Position numbers and translations under genes: made by a program
DNA from: an uncultured Porphyromonas sp.
Lineage (GTDB): Bacteria > Bacteroidota > Bacteroidia > Bacteroidales > Porphyromonadaceae
Direction: 5' to 3'
Length of the DNA stretch: 6,991 nucleotides
NCBI GenBank assembly: GCA_946997275.1
Contig: CAMPUN010000055.1
Span: forward strand, 1-6,991
Notes under the pieces: model-generated
Told to the model about the DNA's origin: nothing
Databases searched by the model: none
The model's input: the letters and a program-made list of their open reading frames with translations, nothing else
Shown: piece by piece, positions 6,456 through 6,991 of the stretch
Layout: every line of letters starts with the position of its first letter
Numbering within the stretch: the stretch's first letter is position 1

Positions 6456-6466
6456 ACGGAGAAAAT

Positions 6467-6634
6467 CGGAAATCCCTCGGTGGGGACCTTTGCTTTTCCA
6501 GTGAGGAACGAAAAAATCCCTCGGACTTATGATCCCATTCTTCCGAAGTTTCATTTGTTTCTTCCGAAGTTTTAGTTCGCCCCTCGGTAGAGAATTTTCG
6601 TTTTCCACCGAGCTATTCGAAAATTCCTCCCGAG
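6467..6634. repeat. Cluster of short direct and inverted repeats
   Basis: CCCTCGG occurs three times in the same direction (6474-6480, 6518-6524, 6581-6587). The first two follow related A-rich stretches (CGGAAAT and CGAAAAAAT). TTCTTCCGAAGTTT is directly repeated at 6538-6551 and 6559-6572, 21 bp apart. GAATTTTCG (6592-6600) and CGAAAATTC (6618-6626) form a perfect 9-bp inverted pair, extendable with mismatches to CTCGG (6583-6587) and CCGAG (6630-6634). The AT-rich, repeat-dense composition differs from neighbouring genes and looks like a non-coding repetitive element. Confidence 0.6.
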
Positions 6635-6654
6635 AAACCATCCGTAGCATCAAA

Positions 6655-6680
6655 GCAAGACGAGTAACCTTTGTAGTACA
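6655..6680. repeat. Tandem extra half-arm of the palindromic repeat
   Basis: GCAAGACGAGTAACCTTTGTAG starts here, and GCAAGACG recurs 26 bp later at 6681 as the start of copy 2. The half-arm carries AGACGAGTAAC, the same terminal sequence as the right end of copy 2 read on the other strand, so it looks like a partial duplication of one terminus. Confidence 0.6.
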
Positions 6681-6683
6681 GCA

Positions 6684-6802
6684 AGACGTGTAACGGTTGT
6701 AGGGACGCACGGTCGTGCGTCCGTCCCCGTTAAAACCACGACGCCGTAACCTTTGACACAACGGACGCACAGATCGTGCGTCCCTACAACCGTTACTCGT
6801 CT
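6684..6802. repeat. Dispersed palindromic repeat, copy 2 (both arms intact)
   Basis: A 119-bp element with 27-bp terminal inverted repeats (6684-6710 and 6776-6802) differing at one base; both read AGACG[T/A]GTAACGG and end in GGGACGCAC. Each arm also folds on itself: GGACGCAC/GTGCGTCC at 6703-6710 with 6715-6722, and at 6763-6770 with 6776-6783. The interior (about 6723-6762) matches copy 1 at 1871-1910 and has no coding capacity. No flanking target-site duplication is obvious by eye. It lies in the gap between the converging lipoprotein gene and right-hand gene. Confidence 0.85.
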
Positions 6803-6821
6803 CTAACCTCTAAACACACAA

Positions 6822-6855
6822 AGAGCTCCGCAGGATATGTGTCCTACGGAGCTCT
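6822..6855 (-). terminator. Intrinsic terminator of the right-hand minus-strand gene
   Basis: On the minus strand AGAGCTCCG (6855-6847) pairs with CGGAGCTCT (6830-6822); after one A-C mismatch the stem continues with AGGA against TCCT. It is followed on that strand by TTTGTGTGTTT. It lies 50 bp after the stop codon at 6906-6908. The long stem, T-rich tail and position make this the best terminator in the window. Confidence 0.8.
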
Positions 6856-6905
6856 CTCTCTCTTATTATAGTCTGACAAACTTATAGTCTGTCAGATCGT
6901 GAGCG

Positions 6906-6991
6906 TTAGTGCTTGACGACGAGGCGCTGTGTAGCTCCCTCGGTGACTACGAGATAGGTACCATCGCTCAGTGCGGTGAGGTCTATCTGTA
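6906..6991 (-). CDS. C-terminal 27 residues of a T9SS-secreted protein (rest off the right edge)
   Basis: Only the 3' end of this gene is inside the window. The minus-strand frame entering at 6989 reads QIDLTALSDGTYLV, then VTEGATQRLVVKH, and stops at TAA (6908-6906). The pattern IDL..L..GTYLV...G....LVVK is the final part of a typical Por-secretion sorting domain, in which L..G.Y.V is followed by a glycine turn and a lysine-ended last strand. This implies a larger exported, surface-attached or released protein whose main domain, and hence function, cannot be seen. It converges on the lipoprotein gene and is followed by its own terminator. Confidence 0.8.
   Translation of the reverse strand, partial: QIDLTALSDGTYLVVTEGATQRLVVKH

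Noticed and set aside
6444..6770. Minus-strand 108-codon open frame
   Set aside because: It begins inside the palindromic repeat and continues through the short-repeat cluster; charged, low-complexity product with no fold signature.

Overview
The window looks like a chromosomal stretch from a Bacteroidetes, most plausibly a Porphyromonas of moderate GC (the P. asaccharolytica/uenonis type fits, but species cannot be fixed by eye). Three things point there: promoters with the phylum-specific -7 box TAnnTTTG and no Shine-Dalgarno sequences; a large BspA-type leucine-rich-repeat surface protein; and two genes whose C-termini look like type IX secretion system (T9SS) sorting domains.

Layout from left to right. 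Positions 1-1780 (minus) hold the first 593 codons of leuS, leucyl-tRNA synthetase, whose 3' part lies beyond the left edge. A 269-bp divergent intergenic region follows, with a promoter for each flanking gene and between them a copy of a dispersed palindromic repeat. Positions 2050-5541 (plus) encode a 1163-residue secreted LRR protein built from four tandem modules carrying 4, 5, 8 and 10 complete 23-residue repeats, followed by a T9SS-type C-terminal domain. After a short intergenic region with its own promoter and a very stable leader hairpin comes a 150-residue lipoprotein of the PepSY-like (DUF2874) type at 5700-6152 (plus). About 750 bp without a convincing gene follow. They contain a terminator-like hairpin, a possible structured region, a cluster of short direct and inverted repeats, and a second, more complete copy of the palindromic repeat. 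At the right edge the last 28 codons, including the stop, of a minus-strand gene with a T9SS C-terminal domain are visible, with a good intrinsic terminator behind it.

The genes do not form one operon: leuS is divergent from the LRR gene, the LRR and lipoprotein genes each seem to have their own promoter, and the right-hand gene converges on them. leuS is housekeeping. The other three encode exported or surface products, and the intergenic regions carry mobile or structural repeats. I found no clear new defence, toxin-antitoxin or RNA-guided system. The most distinctive items are the graded modular structure of the LRR protein, the palindromic repeat family, and stem-loops placed almost exactly at the predicted transcription starts of the two plus-strand genes.
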